Below are positions 50,001 through 60,999 of a DNA stretch of 64,000 bases, piece by piece. The stretch covers positions 744,001-808,000 of the forward strand of contig JALPQD010000102.1 in assembly GCA_023101885.1 (NCBI GenBank), read 5' to 3'. Position 1 is the first letter of the stretch. The number at the start of each line of letters is the position of its first letter. The translations under genes were made by a program, and so were the position numbers. The stretch comes from Typhlomys cinereus. Its lineage: Eukaryota; Chordata; Mammalia; Rodentia; Platacanthomyidae. The notes beneath the pieces are model-generated. The model did not search any database. It had not been told where the DNA came from and saw nothing but the letters and a program-made list of their open reading frames with translations.

Positions 50001-52729
50001 GATGTGTGTGTGCGCGCACGTGCGCGCGTGTGTCTCAGAGGGTACTGTGTGTGCCTGTGGAGGCCCAACAGTAATTTTAGGAATCATCCTGGATTGGCTC
50101 TGCCTTCCAGCATTGGAAGTGCAGGCTACTGCCACTTCCACCTGGTGGTTTTCTGTGGATCTGAACTTAGGTGCGCCTGTTTTTGAGGCAGAATCTTAAC
50201 CCCTGAATAATCTCTTCAGCTCATATGCTTTTTTTTTTAAATGAATGAAAGAATCTTAGATACTTGGATAATAGGAACATTCAAAATGTCATTTTACTTT
50301 GTGCCTTATTTTTCAGTTTTCCCGTTTATATATATACCTACTTTAACATAGTTGACAGCGATGGCAACATAAATTTGTTATGACTTTTTAAAAATTTGAT
50401 ATATTGGGGCTGAAGAGATGGCTCAGGGGTTAATACTCTTATCTCACAAGCAGAAGGTCCTGAGTGGAAACCCCCTGGTGGGCAGAGCCTGAGAAATCCC
50501 AGAGCGAAGCAAGGAGTTAGAAGCAATCCAGGATAATTCCTGAAGTCACCCTTGGTCCTCCACAGGGACACAACAGTGCCTCTGACACACATACACAAAA
50601 TAAATAATATATATATATTTGATACACAAGATATTCCATACAAATTGGCTGCAGCAGTCAAAATTGGACTTTGCCTGACCTGCACAATGGCTGACATGTC
50701 AACGACCCCCCCCAAAATCTAGCATGGAACACAGGGGAGAAAGCTCCAGGCAGTAGGATCCTTAGAGGCAAGCGATTAACAGTCATAATAGTTTTGGGGG
50801 TATCTACTGAGCTTGTATGATTAGGAAAAAAATAAAATGTGAAAGAAAAAATATATTGGATACATCACTAAAAAATTTTATATTGGTAAGTAGTTGCGGA
50901 TTTCTTTTTAAGTGTATACATGTGGCACTGGAGCGTGTGCCTGTGAGCCCAGGGGTGACATGGGAATCATTCTGAATTGCTCTACCTCCTTATTGCTTTG
51001 CTCTGAGTTGTCCCAGAGTCCCTGGGTCCACCTTCCAGGACTGAAAGTGCAAGCTGCTGCCATTTCTGCCAGCATATTTATGTGGGATCAGGTCCTTTTC
51101 CTTGGGAGGCAGAGACTTTAAGTCCTGAGTTATCCATCCCCAGCCTTTTGATCAGCTTTCTAAAGACCTATAGACAAGGAGCTTAAAAAAATAGATTTTT
51201 TCTGAGGTGTTTGGTCTTGAACCCAGGCCTATCACTGAGCTGTAACTCCAGCCCTGACTTTTTATTTCAAAGTGAATTTCATTTTATTTGTTATCAAGGA
51301 AACGGGAAGTAAGTACATCCAAAAGTATGCATTAACTTTAAGGAAACATACAAGTCTTGTTATTGAGGGCCTCCAGAAGTGATACCAAATACAAATAAAA
51401 TTTTTTTAAATTATTTTTTACATGGGTATCTCTAAGTGTGTATGTGTCTATATGTATCAGAGGACAATATGCCTATGAAACCCCAAGAATAACTTCAGGA
51501 ATCATCCTGGATTGCTTCTATTTCCTATTTGCTTTGCTCTGGAGTTTCCCAAGTTCTGCCTTCCAAGATTGGAAGTATAGACCACCATCATTTCTGCCTG
51601 GTGTTTTTATGTAGTATCTGGAATCCGAACTCAGGACCTTCTGCTCGTGAGGCAGAGGTTTAACCCGAGTTCTCTTTCCAGCCTCCGAAATAAAATTTAC
51701 ATGAAGGATAAATACAATTTCATATTATGTCACTGAGAATTTTGTGTTTTAATTCTACACTGTTAGTCCAACTTAGAATTTTCAAGATGTGCTCACCATT
51801 ACTTTACAGATTGTATGCCAAAAAGTAGAACAAAGTGAACGAGAAGTAGAGAAACTAATAATGGATGTAAACAGACTAAAAGAACTTAGGAGAAAACAAA
51901 CACAGATTAAAGCAATCCGTAAGTAAAAATGAACATATCACTATTTCTCATGGTTTTCTCAGTCATTTGGATTATAGCTCAATGGACAAGCAAACTACTA
52001 ACTGGTGAATTTGTCATACTAAGATTAAAAATACTTGTTTCATTGAATCTAGTAAGTCTTTCTAAGCAGAGAATGTAGCACTATATATATAGTTGACATA
52101 TCAATATTAAAATGTGAAATCTTAAGCTTTCTCTTAAAATATAAAATTTTACATTGTCATTCTCATTTGGGTAATCTGATATACTTGATATCTTATTTAC
52201 TGACAGGCAGCTTTTAATTATAAAGATTTATGAAAAAAATGGTTGTTGAACTATTTTATTTTGTTTAGGAGAGAAGACTGTCCAAAACGACCCTCAAGAG
52301 AATGTTTTCCTTTGTCAAGCTTTACGGACCTTTTTTCCAGATTGTGAAGCTCTCCGTTCTTGTGTTATTTCTTTGAAAAACAGGCATATTTCTCAAAGTA
52401 GATGTAACACCAACCACCAACTTGATATGGTAAACAACCTGACTCTAATGGTAGAGTATATTTACACCCCTGAGGCTAGTCCAACTGCTACACCTCAGGT
52501 GACCAAGCGTAAAGCTGTAGACACAAATGATGTATGGCATGTGAAGAAAGCACGACTCGTAGACACAGAAAACAAGCAACCTGTGACAGACACTGACAGC
52601 AGTGATCAAGAAAAAGCACATACAGCAAGCAGCCCAGAAGTAGAAAAAGCAGACACAGCAAGCAGCCTAGACACAGATGACATCGGGAGCACAGATGATT
52701 ATGAATGTCCTCGGTCTCCCACATTTTGA
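35787..52729 (+). CDS. ABRAXAS1: ABRAXAS1 (FAM175A/CCDC98), nine coding exons
   Basis: Scaffold of the nuclear BRCA1-A complex, which brings BRCA1 and the K63-specific deubiquitinase BRCC36 to DNA breaks through RAP80. The exons splice into about 416 codons (human 409). In order: MEGEST start; an MPN-like domain over about residues 7-160 ([61 protein letters not shown]); a coiled coil at about 210-265 ([22 protein letters not shown]); a basic patch TKRKAVD; and the terminal SPTF, the phospho-motif bound by BRCA1 BRCT domains. All introns are GT-AG. Exon 2 is 90 nt where 91 are needed to keep the frame, so the literal reading stops seven codons into exon 2. All other exons are intact, suggesting a sequence error or a very recent loss. 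Convergent with MRPS18C. Confidence 0.96.
36212..36243. repeat. poly(T) tract in ABRAXAS1 intron 1
   Basis: A run of about 32 T with no recognisable element attached on either side. It may be a lone retroposon tail. Confidence 0.8.
36244..37505. other. ABRAXAS1 intron 1, remainder
   Basis: AT-rich after 36570. No exon or clear repeat family was seen between the T-run and exon 2. Confidence 0.5.
37506..37595 (+). CDS. ABRAXAS1: ABRAXAS1 coding exon 2, one base short
   Basis: The acceptor is ccctcag, the donor gtgagt. The first 15 bases encode EGFLL as in orthologues. Then ttggtgaaatg reads LVK-stop, whereas one more G would give LGEM and continue as [22 protein letters not shown]. The exon is 90 nt; phase with exon 3 requires 91. 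Confidence 0.93.
37862..38118 (+). repeat. B2-superfamily-like SINE, head deleted (intron 2)
   Basis: Begins ggctggagttcagatctcag, meaning most of the tRNA-like head is missing. The body cacatgaaaatactagg and CA tail 38045-38078 are typical. Confidence 0.8.
38690..38840 (-). repeat. B1-like SINE (intron 2)
   Basis: The complement of a 7SL-derived element. The hallmark is cctgggattataggtatgcg at 38797-38816, with a pyrimidine-rich block (38570-38700) to its left. Confidence 0.65.
39420..39503 (-). repeat. B2-superfamily-like SINE, head only (intron 2)
   Basis: Only the tRNA-like head survives: aacatgggacctgggatccg ... acaacccctgagccatctct, next to a T-run at 39410-39422. Confidence 0.85.
39560..39775 (-). 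repeat. ID-like and B1-like SINE pair (intron 2)
   Basis: The left part reads as an ID-like head complement (ccttcactgaactacagcct). The right part is a B1-like complement (tttttgagatagtgtcatac ... catcatgtcttgtc). Confidence 0.6.
39963..40031 (-). repeat. ID-like SINE (intron 2)
   Basis: Complement of an ID element: aggctggggactgaattcaa ... accactgaactccagccc. Confidence 0.7.
40455..40555 (+). repeat. ID-like SINE (intron 2)
   Basis: agggctagggttatacagct, cagtgatagagtgtttgtct, then gatgtctagcactgtac and an (A/C)-rich tail. Confidence 0.65.
40775..40975 (+). repeat. B4-type (ID+B1) SINE (intron 2)
   Basis: ID-like part (atggagatagagttcagttg ... ggccctgagtttgc) followed by a B1-like part (gctgggtgtagtagtgcaca, cttgtaatcccaggg). 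Confidence 0.65.
41197..41233 (+). CDS. ABRAXAS1: ABRAXAS1 coding exon 3
   Basis: 37-nt exon (acceptor ttctag, donor gtgagt) encoding [12 protein letters not shown] across split codons at both ends. Confidence 0.95.
41749..41779 (-). pseudogene. U2 snRNA 5' fragment, retroposed
   Basis: The complement matches U2 snRNA from about nucleotide 3 to 33, including the branch-point-region neighbour. The plus strand reads cttgatcttagccaaaaggc then cgagaagcg. It is flanked by 15-bp direct repeats aacatgggataattt (41733-41747) and aacatgggatgattt (41780-41794), one mismatch. No poly(A) is present; the copy is cut short at its 3' side. It cannot function as a U2 gene. Confidence 0.9.
42225..42475 (-). 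repeat. ID-like and B1-like SINEs (intron 3)
   Basis: 42225-42320 is an ID complement (tagtactggagggccttaca ... actaagctacagtcg). 42330-42475 is a B1 complement (gctgagtagcttggcttata, tgtaccatcatggccagct). Confidence 0.65.
42480..42665 (-). repeat. B3-like SINE remnant (intron 3)
   Basis: The complement ends in a tRNA-like head (gcagccaagacgtcttgctg). The body has gtgtagaagtcaggggataa, a wording frequent in rodent interspersed repeats. Confidence 0.5.
42710..42961 (+). repeat. older B2-superfamily-like SINE (intron 3)
   Basis: Head actggagagatgtctcagga, body ccatgtaaaaacaccagtcg, CA tail with cacacacaaacaaaatat. Confidence 0.88.
42980..43269 (+). repeat. young B2-superfamily-like SINE, full length (intron 3)
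   Basis: Young subtype with cgtatagatgccaggcg, ttcccgaatttgctcatggt and attgaataaataataaaaat. The target duplication aaaaattgcctattaagg (18 bp) is perfect at 42962-42979 and 43270-43287. Confidence 0.95.
43440..43715 (+). repeat. B3-like SINE (intron 3)
   Basis: Head ggctaggagagagtgctgtt, gcatgaggacttggtttgga, cctggcacccatgtggaa and tail cacatgtacctgcgccatac, the layout of mouse B3. Minus-strand open frames across it are spurious. Confidence 0.6.
44276..44342 (+). CDS. ABRAXAS1: ABRAXAS1 coding exon 4
   Basis: 67-nt exon (acceptor tctag, donor gtatta, a weak donor) encoding [18 protein letters not shown] then SSVKK. Confidence 0.95.
44681..44876 (-). repeat. B2-superfamily-like SINE, shortened (intron 4)
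   Basis: TG run 44682-44706, body cctggattgtttctacttcc, and head complement aaccccgagccatctctcta. The segment between head and tail is shortened. Confidence 0.82.
45220..45305 (+). repeat. ID-like SINE (intron 4)
   Basis: agagctggggatgtagctca, ttgcctaacttgaac, ctgagttcaattccatag. Confidence 0.6.
45548..45812 (+). repeat. B3-like SINE (intron 4)
   Basis: Head ggttggggtgataactcatt then ggttaag-like box, a diverged body and a CA/TA-rich tail (tatacatacacatatgcatg). Confidence 0.5.
46035..46250 (+). repeat. B4-type (ID+B1) SINE (intron 4)
   Basis: ID-like part (gagctgaaaatgtagctcag) joined to a B1-like part (agatgtggtggcattggttc ... tgtgtctcaaaaaaaaaaag). Confidence 0.65.
46413..46545 (-). repeat. 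B1-like SINE (intron 4)
   Basis: Complement of a 7SL-derived element: ttgagacagaggtggtctca, gcctaggctggcctggaact. It ends about 80 bp before exon 5. Confidence 0.75.
46627..46820 (+). CDS. ABRAXAS1: ABRAXAS1 coding exon 5
   Basis: 194-nt exon (acceptor ttccag, donor gtaaat) encoding [18 protein letters not shown] through [11 protein letters not shown], the C-terminal half of the MPN-like domain. Confidence 0.96.
47150..47330 (-). mobile_element. L1 3' end, severely 5'-truncated (intron 5)
   Basis: Starts with T-rich tttttccccatttttatttt and continues tttacaaatatattgagtat, then the pyrimidine tract ctccctctcccctccgtcct. This is the complement of the L1 3' UTR end seen elsewhere in the window. 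Confidence 0.7.
47820..48060 (+). repeat. ID-like and B1-like SINEs (intron 5)
   Basis: 47820-47882 is an ID complement (cccagggctttgtacatggc, ctctaccacttagcatc), minus strand. 47913-48060 is a plus-strand B1 (ggtgtggcactgcacatatg, gacagtgtttcaaaaaaaat). Confidence 0.65.
48377..48496 (+). CDS. ABRAXAS1: ABRAXAS1 coding exon 6
   Basis: 120-nt exon (acceptor catcag, donor gtaaga) encoding [18 protein letters not shown] through FSRAVQTH. Confidence 0.95.
48649..48733 (+). CDS. ABRAXAS1: ABRAXAS1 coding exon 7
   Basis: 85-nt exon (acceptor ttacag, donor gtaagt) encoding [18 protein letters not shown] then [11 protein letters not shown], leading into the coiled coil. Confidence 0.95.
49460..49712 (+). 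repeat. B2-superfamily-like SINE (intron 7)
   Basis: Head gctgaggagatggctcaggg, body ccacatgcaaaaaatgccag, tail without a long CA run (tatacacaggcataaaaagg). Confidence 0.82.
49725..49945 (+). repeat. B4-type (ID+B1) SINE (intron 7)
   Basis: actggatagaactcagttgg then agtgcttgcctgatatt (ID part), followed by ttgggtgtggtagtcacacc, ctgcaatctcagctc (B1 part) and gagacccaaaaaagaaa. Confidence 0.7.
49985..50222 (-). repeat. B2-superfamily-like SINE (intron 7)
   Basis: TG/CG-rich tail complement (gtgtgatgtgtgtgtgcgcg), body aggcccaacagtaattttag, head complement taacccctgaataatctctt. Confidence 0.8.
50405..50617 (+). repeat. B2-superfamily-like SINE (intron 7)
   Basis: Head ggggctgaagagatggctca, a deletion in the early body, then ctggtgggcagagcctgaga and tail cacacatacacaaaataaat. 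Confidence 0.85.
50626..50850 (+). mobile_element. L1 3' UTR, internally deleted (intron 7)
   Basis: Blocks gcagtcaaaattggactttg, cctgacctgcacaatggct and tccaggcagtaggatcctta match 2395-3328. The polypurine tract is missing. The end, tgtatgattaggaaaaaaat, is intact. Flanking atatatttgatacac (50616-50630) and atatattggatacat (50851-50865) look like a target duplication with mismatches. Confidence 0.8.
50905..51145 (-). repeat. B2-superfamily-like SINE, diverged (intron 7)
   Basis: Body agcccaggggtgacatggga, tctgccagcatatttatgtg and a head complement ending gagttatccatccccagcc. Confidence 0.75.
51198..51260 (-). repeat. ID-like SINE fragment (intron 7)
   Basis: Complement reads as an ID promoter region: ttggtcttgaacccaggcct, atcactgagctgtaactcca. 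Confidence 0.6.
51405..51685 (-). repeat. B2-superfamily-like SINE (intron 7)
   Basis: Body accccaagaataacttcagg, ggtgtttttatgtagtatct and head complement gaggtttaacccgagttctc. It ends about 125 bp before exon 8. Confidence 0.8.
51810..51918 (+). CDS. ABRAXAS1: ABRAXAS1 coding exon 8
   Basis: 109-nt exon (acceptor tttacag, donor gtaagt) encoding the coiled-coil segment [18 protein letters not shown] then [18 protein letters not shown]. Confidence 0.94.
52269..52729 (+). CDS. ABRAXAS1: ABRAXAS1 coding exon 9 and stop
   Basis: The last exon (acceptor tgtttag) encodes [18 protein letters not shown], the conserved LRTFFPD and [12 protein letters not shown] blocks, a low-complexity acidic tail, and the terminal YECPRSPTF before TGA at 52727-52729. 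The SPTF serine is the BRCT-docking phosphosite. An 11-residue imperfect tandem repeat ([22 protein letters not shown]) is encoded at 52610-52675. Confidence 0.96.
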
Positions 52730-53351
52730 TCCTAATTCAAATCAGACTTTTTTACTTGGGTGAAGGGTAGCATCCGTTTCTGGCTTTAGTATCTGCCTGG
52801 TTACAGTAATAACATAGAAAAACTCATGTTTTTACTGGATTCAGCTGCTCTTAGTACTATGTGGATAGGCATTTTTGCTGTCCAATCTGTTTACATGTAG
52901 ATAAGTTCTGCATGTTTTATAAAGTACTTTTTAAATTATTATACTCCAATGTAAATGTTGTATAAATGTTTGTATCTACTTAGTTCTAATTTATGATGGA
53001 ATGGTCTTTCCCCTTATCTCCCTCATCTCTGTCTGCCTTTTCACTGCTGTACCTTTTACCCTCAGGAGTCCTCCCTCCCCTTCACATCTGAGTGCTGTCT
53101 TCCCCCACTTCTTCCCTTAAAACTTATCTCCCATGTCTTTCTTCTAGTTTAAGAGCTTCTGCCATATACACTTTTTAAAAATGAATATGCTTTTTGCCTT
53201 ACTTAGTGTTTTTGCACAAATTTTATTGAACTCAGAGCTATATGTATGGTAGGCAAGTACTGAACTACACTTAATCCAAGATGATAAAAAATCAAAACCT
53301 TTAAACTTTTTTCTTAAATTGTTGAGGAAAAGTCTTAAATGGATGCCTTAT
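52730..53351 (+). other. ABRAXAS1 3' UTR region
   Basis: No further ORF. No canonical aataaa is obvious soon after the stop; a tataaa variant lies near 52970, and canonical signals at 53612-53617 and 53724-53729 follow the SINE. The true cleavage site cannot be fixed from sequence. Confidence 0.4.
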
Positions 53352-53566
53352 TATAATTTTTTTGTGTCTGTGTGAATCAGAGGGCATTTTGTGTACCTGT
53401 GTGGGCCCAAGAGTGACTTCAGAAATCACCCTTCTTTGCTCTGTTCTGGAGTTTCCCAGGCTCTGCAAGTGCAGGTCGCTGCCATTTCCATCTGAAGTTT
53501 TTTATGTGTAATCTAGGATTTGAACTCAGGACCTTCTGCTTAACCCCTGAACCATTTCTCCAGCCT
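53352..53566 (-). repeat. B2-superfamily-like SINE
   Basis: Minus-strand copy: tgtgtctgtgtgaatcagag, gggcccaagagtgacttcag, head complement ctgaaccatttctccagcc. A deletion removes part of the body. Confidence 0.82.
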
Positions 53567-53792
53567 GGATGCATTCTTTTAATGCTTGAATATATTTCAA
53601 AATGGGGAAAAAATAAACTTGCCATTTTTACAATATAGAAGCATCAACGTTTGTGAAAATTTTGTCCTCTGACCTCCACTTACATGCTCTGACATGCACA
53701 CACCTCTCCCTCATTCTCTTTCAAATAAATTTTAAAAGGTTGTGAAAATTTATGTCATTAAAATTCTTAGGTTACGATTAAAAAAAAGAATA

Positions 53793-53925
53793 CATTAAAC
53801 AGGGCACAGTGGTAATGACCTGTAGTTCCAACGCCTAAGGAAGCAGAAGCAAGAGGATCACTTAAGTCCAGGAATTGGAAGATCATTCCCCACCTCTAAG
53901 AACACAATAAAAGGCAAACAAACCC
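53793..53925 (+). repeat. B1-like SINE
   Basis: 7SL-derived: acagggcacagtggtaatga, cctgtagttccaacgcctaa, agaggatcacttaagtcc. Confidence 0.7.
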
Positions 53926-54484
53926 TTGTACTGTCCATATAGTTGTATTTATGCCTTTTCCATACACTTTATGAAGTAGACACACATGTACTGTCACCAT
54001 GTTTTATATTCACTGGACATAAATCTGAGTGCACACTGTGACCTTTGTTTTTCCATCTGGTAACGTTCTAGAGAAATTACTTGAGATATTTCTATCTAGC
54101 AACAAAATTATAATCTTACATTAATTATAAGGTTTCGAAGCTACCTAATATTCAAGGATGATTAGTGTAAACTTCTGGGTTGTTGTTTACTAGCAACACA
54201 AGTATTTGGTAGCGCATACAGGAGACCAGGTTATCAGCAGGTTCTACTTGTATCATGGAGATGACTGAAAGCAAATTATGTATGCATCATCCCATTTGAT
54301 TAAAAAAACATGTATTTAAGGATAGATTTATCCAGGAATAAATGCTCTACCATCCATCCAAACGTACATCTTTAAAAAGAGAAGAAACATTCTTAACCAA
54401 GTACAATTAACACTTGCTAATTAGAAAAATGACTCCGAGGGGCTCACTACAGCTCCCCAGGTGCACACATGTGTGCATACACAT

Positions 54485-54720
54485 ACCTAAGCGTGGTGGC
54501 ATGCATCTGTAATCCCAGCACGGGTGCGTCCTGGTCAGCCAATCTAATATTGAGCTAGATTCAATGAGCCCTTGTCTTAAAAAACAAGTGGAGAGTGACA
54601 AGAGGAGATACATACAAGAAGTATACCTAGCGTCAGTCTCTGGCATGCTGCATATATGCATGTATAAATGCACTCACAGACATGCACACAAACCAACAAA
54701 TACACACACAAAAATGGGAA
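54485..54720 (+). repeat. B1/B4-like composite SINE
   Basis: B1-like aagcgtggtggcatgcatct, gtaatcccagcacgg joined to a B3-like tail region (gcgtcagtctctggcatgct ... cactcacagacatgcacac). Confidence 0.6.
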
Positions 54721-55070
54721 TATTTCAAGCAATTAACTCCATAGCCAATTGTGGGATTCAACTTTCCTATACCCATTTCCCTAAAGTCATCTCATCTGTA
54801 AGAACAGAATCAGCCTAAGGAATCCCAACCTAAGCCCTTCTTTTTCAATACTAGTGACATTATAATAAATGAGCTGTGACAATATGCATAACAACCATTC
54901 AGTACCATTTTTATTCAAAGTAAATACAATACTGAATAATAAAATTGTAAGTATAATCTGTTCAGAAACTACTCACTGGTCTGAAGTAGGTTCCCTGTTA
55001 ATCTCTAGACATACTTTTACCCAAGGTTATTTTTGAATCCATAATCAATACACATAAATATGTATAAAAG

Positions 55071-55076
55071 TTTATT
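55071..55076 (-). terminator. MRPS18C: MRPS18C poly(A) signal
   Basis: tttatt on the plus strand is AATAAA on the minus strand, 17 bases after the MRPS18C stop codon. This implies a very short 3' UTR with cleavage around 55050-55060. Confidence 0.8.
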
Positions 55077-55092
55077 GACGATTTCAAAAAAT

Positions 55093-57989
<2,897 letters not shown>

Positions 57990-58559
57990 CTAGACAGAAG
58001 AACAGTAATCATAATGTGGTAAATTCAAATTAAAAAAATTAAAGGTTAAGATTGCATTTAAATCCCAGACCCACAGTACCTTTCTTATACTACACATAAA
58101 TATTTTGTATGAGCATCTTATTTTGTGTAAATTTTGCTAAAGAGAAATTAATTCATGGAGAATTCTGGAACAAACTATAATCTATGCAGAAAAGGGCTTA
58201 TGGAAGAAACATACGTAACGAAAGTGATTCTTTTTTCAACGCTTTGCTCAGATTATAGATGACTGAGCCATCTTTATTTAAAATTAATTCAAGTCTAAAA
58301 CAGTGTAAGAGATAACATCAATTCCTAATTTGGTATAATTGCTAATAACCGATCCCTATACTTTTCTGTCAGCTGTTTTTGGTCACAATTTTGTTTTAGA
58401 AGTAAGTTAACGCTTGTGTCTTACTGAAATAAAAAATCAGCTTTATAATCTGCAATGAAAGTTTGTGTGAGCCTTTCTGAATCCTGTTTCTGATGCTTTT
58501 GTCATAATGCCTTTAAAAATGGTTATATATACATAGACTTTTTATCTTAATTTTTCATT

Positions 58560-59050
58560 AATTAGTCTTTGACAGTTTCTTATAAGCATATAGTATAATT
58601 TAGACACACTCATCCTTTTACCTTCTCTTATCCTCCCACTAATCCTCCTATCAAGTCCCTATCCCACTTCCATGTTATTTTTTATTTTTTGCTTTGTTTT
58701 AACTGTGTTTAACTAGGGCCACTTGCATAGTCATGAGTGTGGAGAAACGCACTGAATCATGAGTACCTCACCAATGAAAACATTTTCCTGTTCCCCAGTA
58801 GCCCTTGACTGCCATTAGCTCACTGAGGCAGGACAGGGTGGAACCCCATGAGCTCCTCTCCATCTATGACTGTTTCTGAGTCTCGTACAGGCCCTATGCC
58901 AGTCATCGACCATAGCTGTTTTGAGTGCATACCTGCTTCAGCCCTGCCATGTTCATTAACAGTGTTTAACAGCTCTCCTGCCCATCATCTAGTTCTTAGA
59001 TTCTTTCTGTCCTCTCTTCTGCAATGTTCCCTGAGCCTTGGAGGGGGAAA
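58560..59050 (-). mobile_element. older L1 3' UTR fragment
   Basis: Related to 55404-56460 in the same orientation: ttctgcaatgttccctgagc, cttggagggggaaagg, plus a pyrimidine-rich left part. No coding sequence. Confidence 0.55.
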
Positions 59051-59400
59051 GGACTTTGATATAAAACTAATATTTTGAAACTGCTAGAGGAAAAAGTAGG
59101 AACTGTGCTTTAACATATATGCATAGGTAAGGACTTTCTGAATAAAACTGGTAGCAAAAGAGATTAAGACCAACAACTGACAAATAGGATCTTATGAAAC
59201 TAAAGTTTCTGTACAACAAAGAAAACTCAATCAAAAAACAGGCAACAGGAAAATGAGAAAAAAAATTGTCACCTATATATGATAAGTTAGTAAAGCACTC
59301 AAAACACTGAACATCAAGAAAACAAAATATTACATTAAGAAATGTGCCATGTAACTAAAAAGAAGAAATATGAATGGCTATTAAACAACTTAAGAAGTGT
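59051..59400 (+). mobile_element. old L1 ORF2 3' remnant
   Basis: Diverged ORF2 C-terminal coding traces: a LLEEKVGT-like block (ctgctagaggaaaaagtagg), then KDFLNKTGS, and caaataggatcttatgaaac followed by an FCTTK-like stretch. Many stops. Opposite in orientation to the fragment on its left. Confidence 0.6.
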
Positions 59401-59424
59401 GCAATATCCTTAGCCATTAGGATA

Positions 59425-59523
59425 AGTGAGTGAGTTAGCAAATGCCTCAATGGGTAAAGTGCACAAACCTGGCAAACTCAGTTTGATTTCTGGAGAACAC
59501 ATGGTAGGAGAGAATCAACTTTT
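59425..59523 (+). repeat. B3-like SINE head, cut by L1
   Basis: gagttagcaaatgcctcaat, gggtaaagtgcac, tttgatttctggagaacaca, gagagaatcaactttt, the usual head and early body. It breaks off where the L1 5' UTR begins. Confidence 0.55.
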
Positions 59524-59537
59524 AAGACGCGCACGCG

Positions 59538-59860
59538 CGGGTCCAGCCGGGCCTCACCGTGCGACCCAGGTAAGCTCCGTCCGCGCACCACCCCCAGAAC
59601 ACCCAGGCCGCCCAGGGGACCCAGCTCCTCCCACCATCCAGCCAGAGCCACCGCGCAGAAAGCCTGGGAGCAGGAGGACACCCCCTCTGCGCCCGGGCCC
59701 CGCCCCAGCTCCCCCAGGTTAAATAGCGCCCTCGCCGACGCCCCATCCTCCCTTCCCTCCACTCCGCCGCCCAGGACTCGCAGGGTCCAACCTGGACTCA
59801 CCTCAACCTAGGTAAGCTCCGTCTCCGCCCACCCCCAAAACCCCAGGCCAAATAGTTCAG
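59538..59860 (+). promoter_or_regulatory. L1 5' UTR tandem monomers
   Basis: The motif cgcgggtccagccgggcctc ... aggtaagctccgtc begins at 59538. A related motif (cgcagggtccaacctggact ... aggtaagctccgtct) begins about 242 bp later, so one full monomer is followed by a partial one. Tandem 5' monomers carry the internal promoter in mouse L1; the same role is inferred here. Each monomer contains an aggtaagc splice-donor match (59568 and 59810). Confidence 0.75.
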
Positions 59861-59913
59861 TTTAGTGAAAAATGCACAGAAATTGAAAGAAGATCTTAAG
59901 AGTTAAAACGACA

Positions 59914-60952
59914 ATGCCAAAGTCAAAGTGCAAATCCATGAGAAACAACACTCAAGTAAACAAATCTCCCACTGAAGGAATTAAACCCATAATGTTAGAC
60001 TCCAACCAGAACAAACCCACGGAAAAAGGCCAAGAAAGCCTGACCCAGGATAACGACCTTCAAAATATGATCATTACCATGTTCAATACTATGAAAGAGG
60101 AAATCCGAGTGGAATTAAATAATCGAATCAATCGCTTTGAAGAGGAACACAACAGACACTTGGAGGAGTTGAGAAAAACAGTGCAAGAAACAAACTCAAG
60201 CAGAGTTTAAAACTGAGCTACAAGACAAGTTATCTTCAACCCAGAACGCCACAGAGAGTCTTATCAGCAGAACTAACGAAGCAGAAAACAGAATTTCAGA
60301 CCTTGAAGATAAAATGGGAGTATTAACCAGCTCAATGGAAGAGGTTGTTTAAGTCAAAAAGATATTTGAGAGAAATATTCAGGATATATGGGACACCCTG
60401 AAGAAGCTTAACATGCGTATTCATGGAATACCAGAGCAAGAATCTCAAAATACCACCCCTGAGGAAATTTTTCAAACGATCATCAAGGAAAACTTTCCTC
60501 ATCTAAAAAAAGAGAGGCCCATCCATATACAAGAGGCATTCCGCACCCCAAACAGATATGACCAAAACAGAAGCTCACCGCGGCAAATAATAGTCAAAAC
60601 ACTCCACATTCAAGATAAAGAACTGGTGCTGAGAGCTTCAAGGGAGAAAAAACAAGTCACTTTTAAAGGTAAACCTATTAAAATAACAAATGACTTCTCA
60701 GTCAAAACAGTAAAAGCAAGAAGAGCTTGGAGAGACATACTTCAAGTACTGAATGAGCAAAAATGTCAACCCAGGCTGATTTACCCTGCAAAACTATCCG
60801 TCATGATCGAGGGAGAAAGAAAAATCTTCCAGCATAAAGACAACTTGAAGGGATACATGTCCACCAAACCAGGCCTTCAAAAAATGCTAGAAATGATACT
60901 CAAGCGTGAAGAAAAAAACAGGCATATCCAGGAGAACAGAAGGCAAGTATAA
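59914..60952 (+). pseudogene. L1 ORF1, frameshifted and nonsense-mutated
   Basis: ORF1p is the RNA-binding trimeric chaperone of L1. The first frame (MPKSKCKSMRNN, then a coiled-coil KEEIRVELNNRINRFEEE) runs to a stop at 60208-60210. A frame change near 60180-60200 would carry the coiled coil on (SRTNEAENRISDLEDKMG). An in-frame TAA lies at 60350-60352, and the rest (LKKLNMRIHGIPEQ, the RRM and C-terminal domain with ARRAWRDILQVL and RLIYPAKLSV) is open to 60952. Spacing and motifs match rodent ORF1p. Confidence 0.92.
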
Positions 60953-60999
60953 CACCATTAAAAGCGAAGCAATATACTTATAAAAACTACTAAACATAA

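Noticed and set aside
59426..59722. 98-codon Pro-rich frame
   Set aside because: It spans a SINE fragment and the GC-rich L1 5' UTR monomer; not a gene.
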